64,000 nucleotides of DNA from Brevipalpus yothersi (GCA_003956705.1 QZCP01000557.1:62001-126000), one strand, 5' to 3'. Shown: positions 48,801 to 59,550, counted from the stretch's first letter. A program made the numbers and translations. Notes: generated from the sequence alone by a model not told the origin.

Positions 48801-50071
48801 AGCTTCAATATTCATCGATTACTTTTCATCAGCAAAGATTGTCGAGAGTTTTTCTGACAGCTCAAAGAGAACCACATACACCTTGGAAGAATTGACATGT
48901 ATACTGGATGATTGGTTATGTGCGTACACATGGCGGAAAAGTGGATTCCACTGATGATGATCATGAAAGATTGATGAAAAATGATTTGATAAGATTATCG
49001 GTACTCACCAGCAGCGAGGATTCCTTCCTCTGGCTTGAAAGTTCGAACAATGTCCACGATCAGGAAACTCGAAGCGGGAAACACTGAAGAAGTAATGAAT
49101 AGGCACAGAGAAGCACAAACCGTTATGATCCAGCCCCAGCCACCTTCAGGATAATAGTGTTGTCCAATGGTTCGAAATATTGGATCATTGAGTGTGAAAG
49201 TCTTATTAATGCCAGGTATATCACCATTTCCGGGCATGAACGATCTTGGTGGTGAGCGAAGTTCTTGATTATTCCAAGGAATAGCGGTTCCTGGGGTGAG
49301 TATAGCTTCACTTGATCGGCGATATGGCGGATAACCGAGCATCGGTTGCATTGTGGATGCAACGTGAAAATTTGTCACAAAATTTGGTGGTGATCTGAAG
49401 CGAGAGGAATCAGTGTGAAATCTATTCACTCGACTTATATCACGTGGAATAGTGGATTGATTCAAATGATTGGGTGACACATAATAGGGACTCTTTGGAT
49501 CGGTGGACACAAGAGATTTCGATCGAAATCTTGGTGTTAATGTGCGTGAATATTGTGGGGACATTGTTTGGAATGGTCGAGCTTTAGAATGGCTAGATAT
49601 TGGCATAGAATCTGACTCATGATTGTGGGTGGCAACATGGGTAGGAGACAATATTGGAGGACTGGTAGTGGTCAATGCGAAAACACTTGATTTACGTCTA
49701 GTGGGTGATCGAAGTGTGTCCCATGGGTTAGAACTTCGCAAGTTGGACGGAATTTTTGTGAGTGCAGAATCACTTGGAGTTCGACGACCGATACGATTGG
49801 ACATGAAGTTCGGATGAGACTTCAAATGAGATGAATTGTGCTTCCGGCGAAGTTGGTACTTGGTGTCACTTCTATCAGCCAACAAAGCATCGGATGAAGA
49901 GGAAGAAGTAGATCTTGATGATGAAGGTGATATCTGAGGATTGGATGTACTCCTCATCAGTGGAACTGTAATCGATTTCCGAATAATGGTGCCGTTTTTT
50001 GTTGGCTTGGAAGTGGTCATATTGGTGTGTAGGAATGTTGAACACTGATTCGGATATATCGATGTGGACAT
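35163..50071 (-). CDS. Monocarboxylate-transporter-like protein (SLC16/MFS)
   Basis: Five coding exons on the minus strand join in phase: 49009-50071, 39671-40004, 38442-38754, 36321-36702 and 35163-36241, giving 1056 residues. Residues 1-306 are a Ser/Thr/Pro/Arg-rich, probably cytosolic extension. At about 307 comes the MCT signature PEGGWGWII opening helix 1. The second signature, GQYFKKRREFVEIFVMGGNG, lies in exon 2. Exon 3 has the NWRTGLQ helix start and a long loop (KSLQRKSRLKES region). Exon 4 has VYHGERTGL and the second six helices. The last helix is followed by an acidic/Ser-rich tail of about 330 residues. The substrate cannot be read; monocarboxylates or related metabolites are typical. 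Intron 1 (9 kb) hosts another gene, and intron 3 contains the assembly gap. A minus-strand poly(A) signal (tttatt on plus) is at 34945-34950, within unit 3. Confidence 0.88.
37147..38023. repeat. (GA)n array spanning an assembly gap
   Basis: A GA run (37147-37214) enters a run of 761 N bases (37215-37975) and a GA run in the same phase leaves it (37976-38023). The gap lies in intron 3 of the SLC16-type gene. The same repeat on both sides suggests one long GA array that stopped the assembly. Frames reported across it are artefacts. Confidence 0.9.
38232..38282. repeat. (ATTC)n short tandem repeat
   Basis: An imperfect tetranucleotide run (cattcatccatccattcatt and on) in intron 3 of the SLC16-type gene, just before its third exon on plus coordinates. 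Confidence 0.85.
39489..39512. repeat. (CA)n microsatellite
   Basis: A CA run of about 24 bases in intron 2 of the SLC16-type gene. Confidence 0.85.
40841..40879. repeat. (GA)n microsatellite
   Basis: Perfect AG run of 39 bases in intron 1 of the SLC16-type gene. Confidence 0.95.
43356..44018 (+). CDS. Intronless four-helix membrane protein nested in an intron
   Basis: An open frame of 220 residues from the ATG at 43356 to taa at 44016-44018, with aataaa at 44126-44131. It lies inside intron 1 of the minus-strand SLC16-type gene and is transcribed from the opposite strand. A cytosolic-like start (about 40 residues) is followed by four hydrophobic segments in two pairs. The pairs repeat: FVSFIYWPWLIIYVKED against FLSIIFWPCLLVYAKYD, and AIGAVITFTSLVVFFADL against IVGFCITLASLIIFYCKL. 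Each pair is preceded by an Arg-start helix, and a Cys-containing hydrophilic loop (QACCVMDEC) separates the halves. A final hydrophobic stretch ends the protein. An attacag acceptor-like site at 43309 may end a 5' untranslated intron. I do not recognise the family, and no function is proposed. Confidence 0.7.
   Translation: MSLPKAVLVETFTAPGPPSDHVKNVFLDSPTFTEFVRALFSVITFVSFIYWPWLIIYVKEDDIMFKYHPFESAIGAVITFTSLVVFFADLGQPRPMLKVRKFYSIKEQENGQACCVMDECSTAALIKNVRPNTVTCRKILSIFWLINTFLSIIFWPCLLVYAKYDTGLKGSAHLPIVGFCITLASLIIFYCKLQTEIKGLITVVVAIGLSSMIFLHSVSL
44126..44131 (+). terminator. Poly(A) signal of the nested gene
   Basis: A canonical aataaa lies 108 bases past the stop codon of the nested membrane-protein gene. 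It supports a separately transcribed plus-strand unit. Confidence 0.6.
44435..44457. repeat. (GTA)n microsatellite
   Basis: About seven gta/tag units in intron 1 of the SLC16-type gene. Confidence 0.85.
45821..45849. repeat. (GA)n microsatellite
   Basis: An AG run of 29 bases preceded by interrupted GA units from 45800. Confidence 0.93.
48092..48499 (+). CDS. Doubtful hypothetical ORF in the same intron
   Basis: An open frame of 135 residues from an ATG at 48092 to tag at 48497-48499, on the strand opposite to the host gene. Its composition is mixed and protein-like rather than low-complexity (for example FGATIMHHREFLEIRKF and DVWRNQWPFIGPLSRSWL). No domain, signal peptide or membrane helix is evident and no poly(A) signal stands out. 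It could be a small intronless gene, a fragment of a mobile element or chance. Confidence 0.3.
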   Translation: MRKILSEKITIAPNNDARPFQSEDLRLSTIQSIKHESIIMSYAQAFGATIMHHREFLEIRKFRNSSESYRQKDVWRNQWPFIGPLSRSWLSIQIRIDEEYIYIGVCSGYPKLPKLSRHEWALKKAASNDSSYTKT

Positions 50072-50712
50072 TGTGGAAAATTTTAACTTTAACGTCACAA
50101 AATTTGTTCACTTTCATGATAATTTGTCATAATAATCGATAATTGAAGGTGAATTCAATGGTGTTACCCACATAGGAGGGTTGACTAATTTTCACCGGCA
50201 AAAATTAATAATGTTGTCGAATTGATCGCAAAACTGTCGATTGAAGATTAATTTCGAACAGAATATCACGTTTTCATTGGATGACAATCGCTCACTAATC
50301 TTCGAAGCACTTGTAATAAGCCAAAGTCAACACTATCAGAAGATGCTAATCTTACATGTTTCGTTGTGAATAGTAGAAATAATTTTTAAGTAGAAAGAAG
50401 AGATAAGAAAAAGTAGAAAAAAAACAGAGCGATGGGAACGAATATAGTGGGCAGAAAAAGTTTTAAAGTGAAACAAAAAACTCGACTCAAGTGAGAAAAA
50501 GAGCGAAAAAGAGAGAGGTTAAGTACATGTATTTAAAATTGGCAATATATTGCCTCTCACAGGGCTCGAGTGCGCTGCTGGCATGATAAGAGTGAAGTAA
50601 ATCGAAGGTTTCATCGAAAAACTATCGTGATTTAAACGTGGAAAAGAAATGGACGATACACCAAATTCACATCACGATTGATCAACTGAAAGTGAGAGAG
50701 AGAGAGGAGAAT

Positions 50713-50743
<31 letters not shown>

Positions 50744-51292
50744 CCTTATTGTCGCACGGAATCAGAACAAGAGTGAGTCAGATGAGAGAGAAGAAGATGC
50801 AGCATAATACAGCTGACTTTAGTGAGGCTATGAAAACTCGCCTTCCGAGTGATGGGTAAAGTTGAAGGGGAGTTGATCGAATTTCCCAATCAAGTGAACC
50901 ATGTTTCACACCCAATGGTGTGATGTGAAAATTAATATTGCTGAAAAAGAACAATGATCATAAAGAAAACAACAGATACTCTGTGTGTGCGCGTGTGAGC
51001 GATGCTGTTTAAATGTTCGAATTTATTCCCACTCGGAAGCCTGAAGTGAGAGGCAGAGATTTATCTATAGTACAGTTTAGCGGAGTTAATGAAAATTTAC
51101 AAACTGAATCGATTGAGTGGTGGAAAAGTTGATGCTTTTTGGCGATATGTGGACAAATGAGTGAGTTAAGAGCCTTATCAAAAAAAGTAAGCAAGAACCT
51201 CGATCCCACTTGGTGGAAAAAAGCCATGGGAAAGATTGTAAAGAGGAAGATAACATAAAAATCTTAAAAGAGATTGGAGATATAACTTTAAA
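50072..51292. other. Upstream region of the SLC16-type gene and 3' flank of NCKAP1
   Basis: No gene is seen. The left half is presumably the 5' untranslated region and promoter of the minus-strand transporter. It contains GA-rich DNA at 50694-50742. The right half is the NCKAP1 3' untranslated region, with a minus-strand aataaa (tttatt at 51022-51027) 265 bases past the stop. Confidence 0.6.
51022..51027 (-). terminator. Poly(A) signal of NCKAP1
   Basis: tttatt on the plus strand (aataaa on minus), 265 bases beyond the NCKAP1 stop codon, is the first canonical signal downstream. Confidence 0.5.
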
Positions 51293-54200
51293 TTAAGGGT
51301 TGGTTGCTACAACTCCATCATTTTTGTAAACAGCATGATAAGCATTTCGGAGGAGAGCATAGGGAAAACAAGACTCCATCAGATCCATTGTGAGGAAGGG
51401 GCTTTCTTTAACTATGAGGTCGAGTAAAATATAAACAGATTCACGATTCTTAACCATCTCTTTATCTTGCTCTTGCCCTAATCGTAACAGACTGGATGAT
51501 GCCAAAGCTAGGAACTCTTTGAGTCGCTCAATGGTGTCACCATGATTACAAATCGTGAACAATGCACCGGCAATCTTATTGATTGCATGAGCTAAGCAAT
51601 GGATATTATTAGCATGTGCCTCCAATGATGGTTTGAAATAAGACTGATCACTTCGAGCAAGTTTTGGCAAGGAGACTGCAATTAATACCATTAGTAAACA
51701 GGCTATTTGATATTCGTCTTCACCTAATTCTGAGAAAATTAACAAGATAATCGATGAGAAACTTTTCTACAAACTCAAATGCAAGAGAAGCCTACCATTT
51801 TTTGTCGCTAAAAGGGCTGCGATGAGAGCAGGATCAACTTTGTTGGAAAGTCCAGCAGCCGAGCACATTTCTGTCACGCTCTGAAGAAAGTAAAGCATTT
51901 TACAATTAGCTAACAGATAAATTCGAATGAAATTTCACCGATTCTACCTGGAGTTTCTGATTTCCAATCAACATATCATCATTGGAAGGAATGAGATGAG
52001 CAAAATCTTGGATAGAACTCATCAAAAACGGAATGCGATTGGCGAGTACATCTGCCAAAGCTTCTTGAGCTAATTCACGGAAGCAAAGTATTTCTCCGAT
52101 TATCTTCATTCGAAGTAGAGCATTATCTACACCTAAGACAGGAAAAATGGGGAAAAAATGAAGAAAAAAATGAGAACGAGAAGTGACTTTCTAACAAACT
52201 GTTGCCCCAATTCATTAGAAGACTTGGTTAATGAGAGAAAAATTCATGAAATTACTTGGAGCAACTTGTGGTCCTTTTTTGCAGCGGTGAAAAAAGACAT
52301 TTCGAGTGAATTTTAAGCAAGTCTAGGGAGTAAAATTCTAACTTACCTTGTAATTTTTTAAATAGGTCTCTCATTTGATCTGGCTTGTCAAAGTTGGATC
52401 GCAACGCTAGAAGAACTTCCTTGTTGGCAATGACAATTTTCTAGACAAATTGATAAAAAAGCAAATTGTGAGAAGTTTATTTATTTATTCAAGCTAGTGG
52501 AAACTTACTCTTAACTCAGTTACTTGACTAGCTATATGCCACATTAAGTTTTCACTACAGTATCTCATTCCATAAGGACCTATGAGCTCAGCTAATGCCC
52601 TTAATTCTGTGGAAAGAATTGGGTCAGATCAATATAGATACAGTGGAAATGTTTCACTTAGCAATGCATACCGTTTACGTCAGAGTATTCCTCAGCAACG
52701 AACGGGACTGAGCCTTCCACCGGTAGAGTCACAAAGGCTTTTTGGAGTGGAGAGTAACAGATTTGACCTGCACTCACACGTCTCAACAAAACCTCAAGAT
52801 ACCAATTTGAGTAGAGAGATGTGATTGTTTTATCACCATGACTATCTTGCGGTTGCGTTTGTTGCAATAGGACAGTGTTGAAAATATTGGTCACCTCAAT
52901 TTGAACTAAGAACAATAGAAGAAGGGGAAAATGTGAAAAGAGAGCAAAAATTTTCAACTTCGAACTTACCATAATTCTCAATAGAAAGAAGAACATTCAT
53001 ATAGGCTTTCACGCTGCTCAGTAACTCTGAGGGTTTAGCAATCTCATTTGTCTCTGAATTGTACATTATCATGCCAACCAAAGCCTTATTGAATCTTGAT
53101 TCAAGGTTGTTGTACAAGTAAGCTCTTGGGGCAAGTGTGTGGTCCCATACATGTATTGCGGGACAGTAGTTGATTGCGAAGCAAAGTTCAGTCAAAGCCA
53201 TATGTAGCTTATCCATTCTGAAAAATTGAGAATATCAGATATATCCTTCATATCATCAGCCATCATCCAGCTAAACTCACTCAGTCATATCTTCTCGAGT
53301 TCTTCGATAACTTTCAGATCCTGGTTTACCAAATTCTCGCTCCATCTTATTCTTCTTATCTCGTTTCTTAAGCTTAACAACCGATGCTATTTGTGGAGCG
53401 ACATGCTTGGGAAGAAGCTAGATAAAACGAAGGTTTCAGCTTCAGTTAGCAGAGACATTTATGAGACCCTACCTGATCATTGAAGATACACTGTCGATCG
53501 CAAATCATGGTGATGATGTTTTTGGCCTCTTTAGACATCTCATCGAGGAAGAGATTGACAGTGGAGATACTTCGCTCTCCAATTCTAGTTCTCTACATTA
53601 ATGTCAAAAAACCGATATTAGAAGGAGGAAAAACATCTATTTGAATGATAATTACCTCTTCCGGGGCTAATTCATGGCAAGCATTCAAAAAATGTGAGCA
53701 AATCATTGGGAAGGAGATAATGTAACGCGTTTGAGCAGGAAATTCTAAGCACATATGGAACTGATCATCAAATATTTTGTGATAAAAACTGAAAAAAAGG
53801 CAGTCACATAAAGTTAGTTAGTTAGAGGGATTGTAAAAGAATAGACTTACCAAAAAAGAGAAAGATCCGAAGTTTCGGTGAGCATATCATCGAGGTAGTC
53901 AACCATTTTAACGTGAAAAACAATCAAATTCATGAGAAGTGCTAAATCTTTGTGATCAAATAGATTCATCGGGTAACGGTTGACACTGCTATAAGCCTGA
54001 AAATTGAATTAGAGCTTGAATTATATTTACAAACGTATTTCATTCCGATATTTACCTGGAGCCGAAACCAATCGAGACGCAAGCCTCTAAAGTCGAAAAT
54101 TTCCTTAGCTTCTACTTGCTTAATAGAGAGATTAGCTATGGTTTGATATATGGATTCTAGAATAACCGAGTCTTCTTCTGGCATCATTGATACGTTTTGC

Positions 54201-56047
54201 ATTGCATGATTGAGAGCTACAGCATCATAATTCGTTAAATATTCTATGTAGTAACGCTGTATCACTTGGCCATATTTGCGCACCAAGGATCGCAGTTCTT
54301 CAATATGAAACAAAAGTTCAGGTAACTGTCGATCAACTAGGTCCTCTACTTGAGTTTTTGGTCGAGTTTGACGAGCTGGATTGTTTTCACAGTGACGAAG
54401 AAGCCAGTTCACCTCATCACGAGCAAATGATAGGGCCATGAAAACCAGCAGGGCTTTTGGACCCAATAAACCAGGCTGATCAGCTAAGATCAATGCGAGT
54501 TCTTTCAGGGTCGAGCGAAGGAACTTTCTCTTTTCACGATGAATTTTTCCCCTGATATGATTGGAAGATCTCTCAATTACTTAAGATGGTGAAAGTTTAT
54601 AAGTGAAACTTACGCATATTGTAGCACATGATTATAAGCATCTTTAACATCAGATACCCGTTTACTTTTGATGGTTTCGAAAAATTGTTGAACGAAATTA
54701 TGTGTATGGATGACCTCATCCCTGTATAGAGTCATTACCCAACCACATTGCAATGCTTTCGAGAATAGCTCGTGAGCTGCAGGCTGATTAAGGTGCTGAT
54801 GAATCATCATGAATCCATCTAAAAGGGAAAAATAGATGGAAATGATGCTCAGTAGTACAATCTCTTTCTAATGAATGAAACTCAATTGATTAAGACTCAT
54901 TCGGAAATCTAAGTCACCCGGAAAAAACAGAAAGAGGGAGACTCACATATTATGTATCGTTCCATAGTGTCGACAGACATGTATTCGGAATTGATTGGCT
55001 CTGTTTGTGCTGGAGTGAGAATCTTATTTGGATTGGCAACTATGCTCAAAATTTGACTTTTCCTCCACTCGTCAGCGGCCAAATTTCGCATATGAAAAGC
55101 TCCTTGAAGAGATATCAATGCATTGTACAATAGCTTGGCGTGAGGAACAAACTCTTCTGATAACTTTTTCATTGGATTTTCATATTCAACTATCATTTGA
55201 CCGAGTCGAGGAAAACTACTTTCACTGTGACCATGTGTCAGCTCATGAGCTGTATTAAAAAGTCCGATGACAGCTTTTCGATCCTCGACACGAGAGACCA
55301 AAATCATCAGAGAAACATAGGTTGAGATCAAGTCCAGATAACTTCTGGTAAGATCGACATTGATTACCTGCCAGATGATCAAGAAAAATGTTCATAATGA
55401 GCACAATGATTATAATGTTTTCAGCACAATTTAAACGCTTACAATATCCAATCTAAGTTGACATGCATCCATGGTTGTCAATAGTTCCCCAACATGATCT
55501 TTGAACTCAAGAATGTCCACAAATGTATAATAAAAATGGGTTGTTGCTTTCATGATGTCATTTTTACTTGTTGTCACCGCACCGATAAGACTCTGCAGGA
55601 ACGGAAACCAAATACAATTATAGTTGAATCAATACTGGATGATTCGTAATCAATTGAACACATCTTTGACAATCAAATCATCGCTTAATGCTGATCAAAC
55701 TCACATTGTTACTTCTTGTGTCAGAATGTGGGAAGCGACGGACAATCTGTTTCATTGCTGATTCCAAACTTTTGTCCGAAAGAATTGATGGTCTCGACTT
55801 TGGGTCACTTGATTGCTGTGGCCAAGAAAAAACAATCACACAAAAAGAGGCAATCAATTAATCACATTCCATTGAACCGGAACAAGGTTGAATCATTTGA
55901 TAAATCAAACAATGACAATAAGAGAGATACATAATAGCAAACCTTTTTGATATTATAAAGACGTGTAAGCATTCCAATGCCTCGATCATTGAGGATGGTC
56001 AGCTTCTCAGCAATTTTTTGCTGAGAAACACTCAAATGTCGAACCAT
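51293..56047 (-). CDS. NCKAP1: NCKAP1 (Hem/Kette), WAVE complex subunit
   Basis: Seventeen coding exons on the minus strand join in phase to 1134 residues (human 1128): 55943-56047, 55705-55815, 55443-55592, 54947-55367, 54614-54818, 54056-54551, 53851-53996, 53656-53788, 53473-53592, 53281-53417, 52970-53217, 52672-52905, 52509-52606, 52347-52440, 51948-52132, 51796-51880 and 51293-51729. The start is MVRHLSVSQQ. Landmarks in order are EKLTILNDRGIGMLTRLYNI, FPRLGQMIVEYENP, DQPGLLGPKAL, FMALSFARDE, FDFRGLRLDWFRLQ, NIHCLAHAIN, ESPFLTMDLMESCFPYALL and RNAYHAVYK. NCKAP1 binds CYFIP/Sra1 in the WAVE regulatory complex, linking Rac to Arp2/3 actin assembly at the plasma membrane. Most introns are 55-130 bases and all checked junctions are GT-AG. 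The full-length match without gaps suggests a working gene. Confidence 0.97.
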
Positions 56048-56643
56048 TTTCAATTCTTATTAAACCTTTATCCGAAACTGAAACAAGTTAATCATTTACA
56101 ATATATTATTTATCAAAATTATTTTAACAACCCATCAAAACACTCAAGTCGATTGTATAAGCTCCTGTAAAGTTAACTTCAACGCATGTCTCATGTGGGC
56201 GTCAACAGCTCTGTTCAACTCAAATCGTCTGATGGCGACTGTAATGCTGATGATCTTACATCGTTAATTACGTTAATTACGATTAGTAATGGAAAGCAAT
56301 TACTAATCTAAAACTGTGACATATATCTGACGATTGGTGGAATAGCGAAACGATAGAACTTTGTAAGTTTCCAAACATTCAGATCTGCATATGTTTAGCA
56401 TACGAGAGTTCGAGAGAAAACTCTTTATGGCTCATGTGTTGGATCTCTTTTGGCGATTGCTTTTTCAATGCAAATTATCTAGTAGCATTCGAGAAACCAA
56501 GAAAACCCGAAAATTTTGTATATATCATACTACATCACATATCATATTTTGAAATCCACCCAAAACTAAGAAGAGATTAACAGTAACAGAAGAGTAAAAC
56601 GATCGAATACAGAACACGATGACTTGATTTGACCACTTTTTAT
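56048..56643. other. NCKAP1 upstream region
   Basis: No gene is seen between the NCKAP1 start and the UQCR11 3' end. A near-repeat cgttaattacgttaattacgattagtaat at about 56261-56290 and a further attactaat nearby make a small TTAATTACG cluster. It may be part of the NCKAP1 promoter; this is unproven. Confidence 0.4.
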
Positions 56644-56649
56644 TTTATT
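56644..56649 (-). terminator. Poly(A) signal of the UQCR11-like gene
   Basis: tttatt on the plus strand gives aataaa on the minus strand, 78 bases past the predicted stop at 56727. Confidence 0.5.
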
Positions 56650-56726
56650 TCATTAACGCTCTATTATCGGTATCTACAGCTTTATAATTGAAACATTTGC
56701 ATCGTGATTATTTTCCTAAAATTGGA

Positions 56727-57122
56727 TCAGTTGGAAGCCAACTCTGAAAAAGAAGAAGAAGACAATCAATTTGTGATCATGAATGTGAAAAAGAGATCAT
56801 TCAACCAACCTTGCTCTTTCTTGTATCGATAATTAATGACTGGTACATATTGGAGAACCTCCTTCCATTCACAAGCATACATGACAAACAAACCAGTGGC
56901 TATTCCCCATTTCATCAGAGAAGGTGTCCTAAATAACAAAAAAAAATGTCAAAACAACATGGCAAAAAACACCACACACAGTAACATCACTCATTGGAAG
57001 ACATCATCTTACCATGGTCTCAGCTTGTGCGGAACATTTGCACCCATTCTTGGAAATAAATCGAATCTTGCCAAAGTTTGAGCCCTTGTTTGTGGACCAG
57101 GATGTGCACCTTCACCACCCAT
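56727..57122 (-). CDS. UQCR11: UQCR11-like, small subunit of respiratory complex III
   Basis: Three coding exons on the minus strand join in phase to 81 residues: 57013-57122, 56810-56928 and 56727-56743. The core PWTPSLMKWGIATGLFV, then DW-like CEWKEVLQYVPVINYRY and a final KK, parallels the complex III 6.4-kDa subunit. That family has a W.P....WG start, one helix, a [DE]W...L..VP.[IY]N motif and a short basic end. The protein is longer than the usual 56-59 residues because of about 20 extra N-terminal residues (MGGEGAHPGPQ...). The third exon adds only five residues. A different acceptor would change this tail, so the last residues are the least certain. It would sit in the inner mitochondrial membrane. 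It is divergent from TMED2. Confidence 0.72.
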
Positions 57123-57538
57123 TTTGAAATGTGATACACACTAATTCCAAATTGAATTAAATTCCAATCAAACACCAAAACCGATCAAAGCAAGGACAAC
57201 AGAACCTTGATAAGCAAATGCAAAAATGTTTTCAATTTTTTAGCAAAAATTGTTTCCACCAACAGCCGCTTGGTGCGTCATGTGTCATCATGTCGATTAC
57301 TGTACACACTGTGTACTACACAGTACACGTTGATACAGTAGAAGCTGAAATTGGTGCAAAAGATCTGAATTAAAATTAAAATTGATTGTCAATTGATTTT
57401 GATTGTTTTTGTGTAAATTGTGTTATGATTGATGAGGATTGCATTTAATAATTTTGCTTGTTTGGTTATTAAGTGTATTTCGTGTATTACACACCTTAAC
57501 CCACCACTTACACATACACACTGTCACACATCATCACG
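57123..57538. promoter_or_regulatory. Divergent promoter between UQCR11-like gene and TMED2
   Basis: The 416-base spacer separates two start codons facing away from each other. It contains the palindrome gtacacactgtgtac at 57302-57316. A second, overlapping inverted repeat gtgtac-tacaca-gtacac runs from 57311 to 57328. No TATA box is obvious on either side. A single promoter region probably serves both housekeeping genes. Confidence 0.5.
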
Positions 57539-58245
57539 ATGATGATGATGATCTGTCCATCGAGTATTATATTAACATTTTCTATTATATTGTTCATTAT
57601 ACCTGATTTAATTGATTCATATTATGTGGCTATTGATGCTCATGCGGAAGAATGTTTCCACGAACGTGTGGTCAGTGGTACCAAGATGGGATTAATGTTT
57701 GAAGTTGTAGAAGGTGGTTTCCTGGACATTGATGTCAAAATAACCGGTAAGATTGATGATCATCTTGTTTGATTGTTAGCTTCCAGATTGTCATTTAAAA
57801 ATGTTTTCCCTTTATTTTCAATGTTTTAGGACCTGATGGTAAAGTTGTCCATCAAGAGGAAAGAGTTTCCTCTGGTAAATATACCTTCGCAGCCAATATG
57901 GATGGTGCCTATCACTATTGCTTCAGTAATAAGATGTCAACAATGACACCCAAAGCGGTGATGTTCTCGATGGACATTGGAGAGCCACCAAAGCCTGAAG
58001 CTGAAAATGAAACATCACATGATAAATTGGAACATATGATCAAGGAACTATCATCAGCATTGATAAGTGTTAAGCATGAGCAAGAATATATGGCTGTAAG
58101 AGATAGAATACACAGATCAATTAATGAATCTACCAACTCGAGAGTCGTACTATGGGCATTCTTCGAGGCTATTGCTTTATCTGCAATGACTTTAGGTCAA
58201 ATTTTCTACCTTAAACGTTTCTTTGAAGTCAGAAGAATAGTTTAA
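57539..58245 (+). CDS. TMED2: TMED2 (p24-beta), COPII/COPI cargo receptor
   Basis: Exon 1 (57539-57746), an 83-base GT-AG intron and exon 2 (57830-58245) give 207 residues; human TMED2 has 201. Four in-frame ATGs open the gene (57539, 57542, 57545, 57548), so the exact start is open. A signal peptide ends near residue 27. The GOLD domain starts SYYVAIDAHAEECFHERV and has the paired cysteine in YHYCFSN. A coiled coil (SVKHEQEYMAVRDRIHR) precedes the membrane helix (LWAFFEAIALSAMTLGQIFY). The tail KRFFEVRRIV carries the FF and basic motifs for coat binding. p24 proteins cycle between ER and Golgi as cargo receptors and form hetero-oligomers. An attaaa signal at 58288-58293 follows. Confidence 0.97.
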
Positions 58246-58425
58246 GATAAAGAATCAACATTTTCATAATTACACTCGAATATATATATTAAAAAATTCT
58301 CAGCAAATTTTGTTACACAGCCTAAACTGCAAGATGATTAACACCCGGTTTCCACACTCTGACAACCCTCCATCTCAACTCTGTCATCTTTCAAGTTTCT
58401 GAACGTAAAGTTTTAACTGTCAAAT
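58246..58425. other. TMED2 3' flank
   Basis: This is AT-rich up to about 58320 with an attaaa poly(A) signal (58288-58293), then a shift to more GC-rich DNA. No gene is seen. Confidence 0.5.
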
Positions 58426-58860
58426 TCATTCTCCATGTTTCCTCAAATCTTCGATTCGCCATACGTGAAAAACTCTCAACTCGTGGAATGTACACGCGAC
58501 GACCGTAAAGTCTGTACTCCAATCCGCTGTAAAGACTAAATTCACCCCCTTTTCGAGATTGTGTGTAACAGTCCTTGTCGAGGTGGATGTTGCCGTCCCG
58601 TGATAGTATTTGAGGGTGGCTCTGCTGAAGCCAAGACGTCTTGTAACCGCGTCCTCATCGATCACAGAATCGGTGATGAGATGCAATTTTTGAAGACCCT
58701 ATTAAGGGTTACTGAACCTAATGAACGCATGATAGAAAGTATACTAGGGTGGGCAGTTCTATCTGAGTGCGATTCTGGCGGTGTATTGCATCGTTCTGCC
58801 GCGCATGAGGATGATTCATTCGGGAGAATCTAATTTTAACCATGCTCGGTTGTAGAGTAT
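58426..58860 (-). other. GC-richer, CpG-rich stretch with an unassigned minus-strand ORF
   Basis: Base composition changes sharply here, with many CpG (for example tcgtggaatgtacacgcgac), unlike the AT-rich DNA around it. On the minus strand a frame is open from about 58686 to a stop at 58426-58428. It lacks an ATG and reads GVNLVFTADWSTDFTVVACT then FHVWRIEDLRKHGE. The ADWS...VAC.F pattern faintly resembles a WD40 blade such as the end of DPH7, but this is too short to name. Upstream, another frame on the same strand is open back to about 58850. It may be an old gene end, a mobile-element fragment or a CpG-rich promoter of the next gene. Confidence 0.3.
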
Positions 58861-59550
58861 GATTCGAAGAGGTCCACCATTTTTTCCTCTACAATATGGT
58901 TCTTTGCAGATAGATAGATATTCCTTACAGAGTGTGTAAGTTGTTATTCCTAGCAGACAGTGAACAGCCAGCCATTCAGTCACTGGATTTCAGTGTGTCA
59001 GTCAGTCGACGCAATTTTTTGATTGTGAAGAGTTGTTTGTTCGATATTTGTGATTGTTCTTGTTCTCAACGTTCGTTCTGATCGTGTCCTAAACACTTTA
59101 AGCTTTAAATTATATTATTATCACTTAATTCGTGGAATTTTATTCTCGAAAAATAATCATCTTCCACTGAAAAATGGGGTGTGATTCGGCTTTGCGTGTC
59201 AACCTTTACCACAACATTATAAGAGCTATTGGTGTGAGATTTAATTGCCAATTGAGTATATCCCTCTAGTTATAGGCCCCTACTTTTACTCAATTGTGAA
59301 TTGATATTTTTTCTAAAAAATACACCAATTTTTGTTAACAAATTTGCCGAATATCTATCGTCAATTCTTGACCGGCTGACCTTATTTCATCAGATTCAGT
59401 GATATTATATATATATATTCTACATACACCCATATAGTATACATAGTCTATAACTCCCAACTTGTGTAGACAAATCGATTTTCCAATCAATTGTATATTT
59501 TTCTCTCTCAGTGTATTTTGATTTCTCTTGATTGTGAAGGATACCTTCAC
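58861..59550 (+). promoter_or_regulatory. Probable promoter and 5' untranslated exon(s) of the SLC34 gene
   Basis: No coding exon is seen. A ttttctctctcag acceptor at 59511 lies 40 bases before the first coding ATG (59551). An upstream untranslated exon is therefore likely, with a candidate donor near 59232 (ctattg followed by gtgtgag). The DNA at 58960-59010 has repeated cagtca/cagtg phrases. Confidence 0.45.

Larger units (their letters stand above)
40005..49008. other. Long first intron of the SLC16-type gene
   Basis: This intron is far longer than any other in the window. Apart from the nested gene (43356-44018) and a doubtful ORF (48092-48499), both on the plus strand, it holds GA arrays at 40841-40879 and 45821-45849, a GTA repeat at 44435-44457, CT/GA-rich stretches at 42900-43040, and many stop-rich segments. 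No other exon is evident. Confidence 0.7.
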
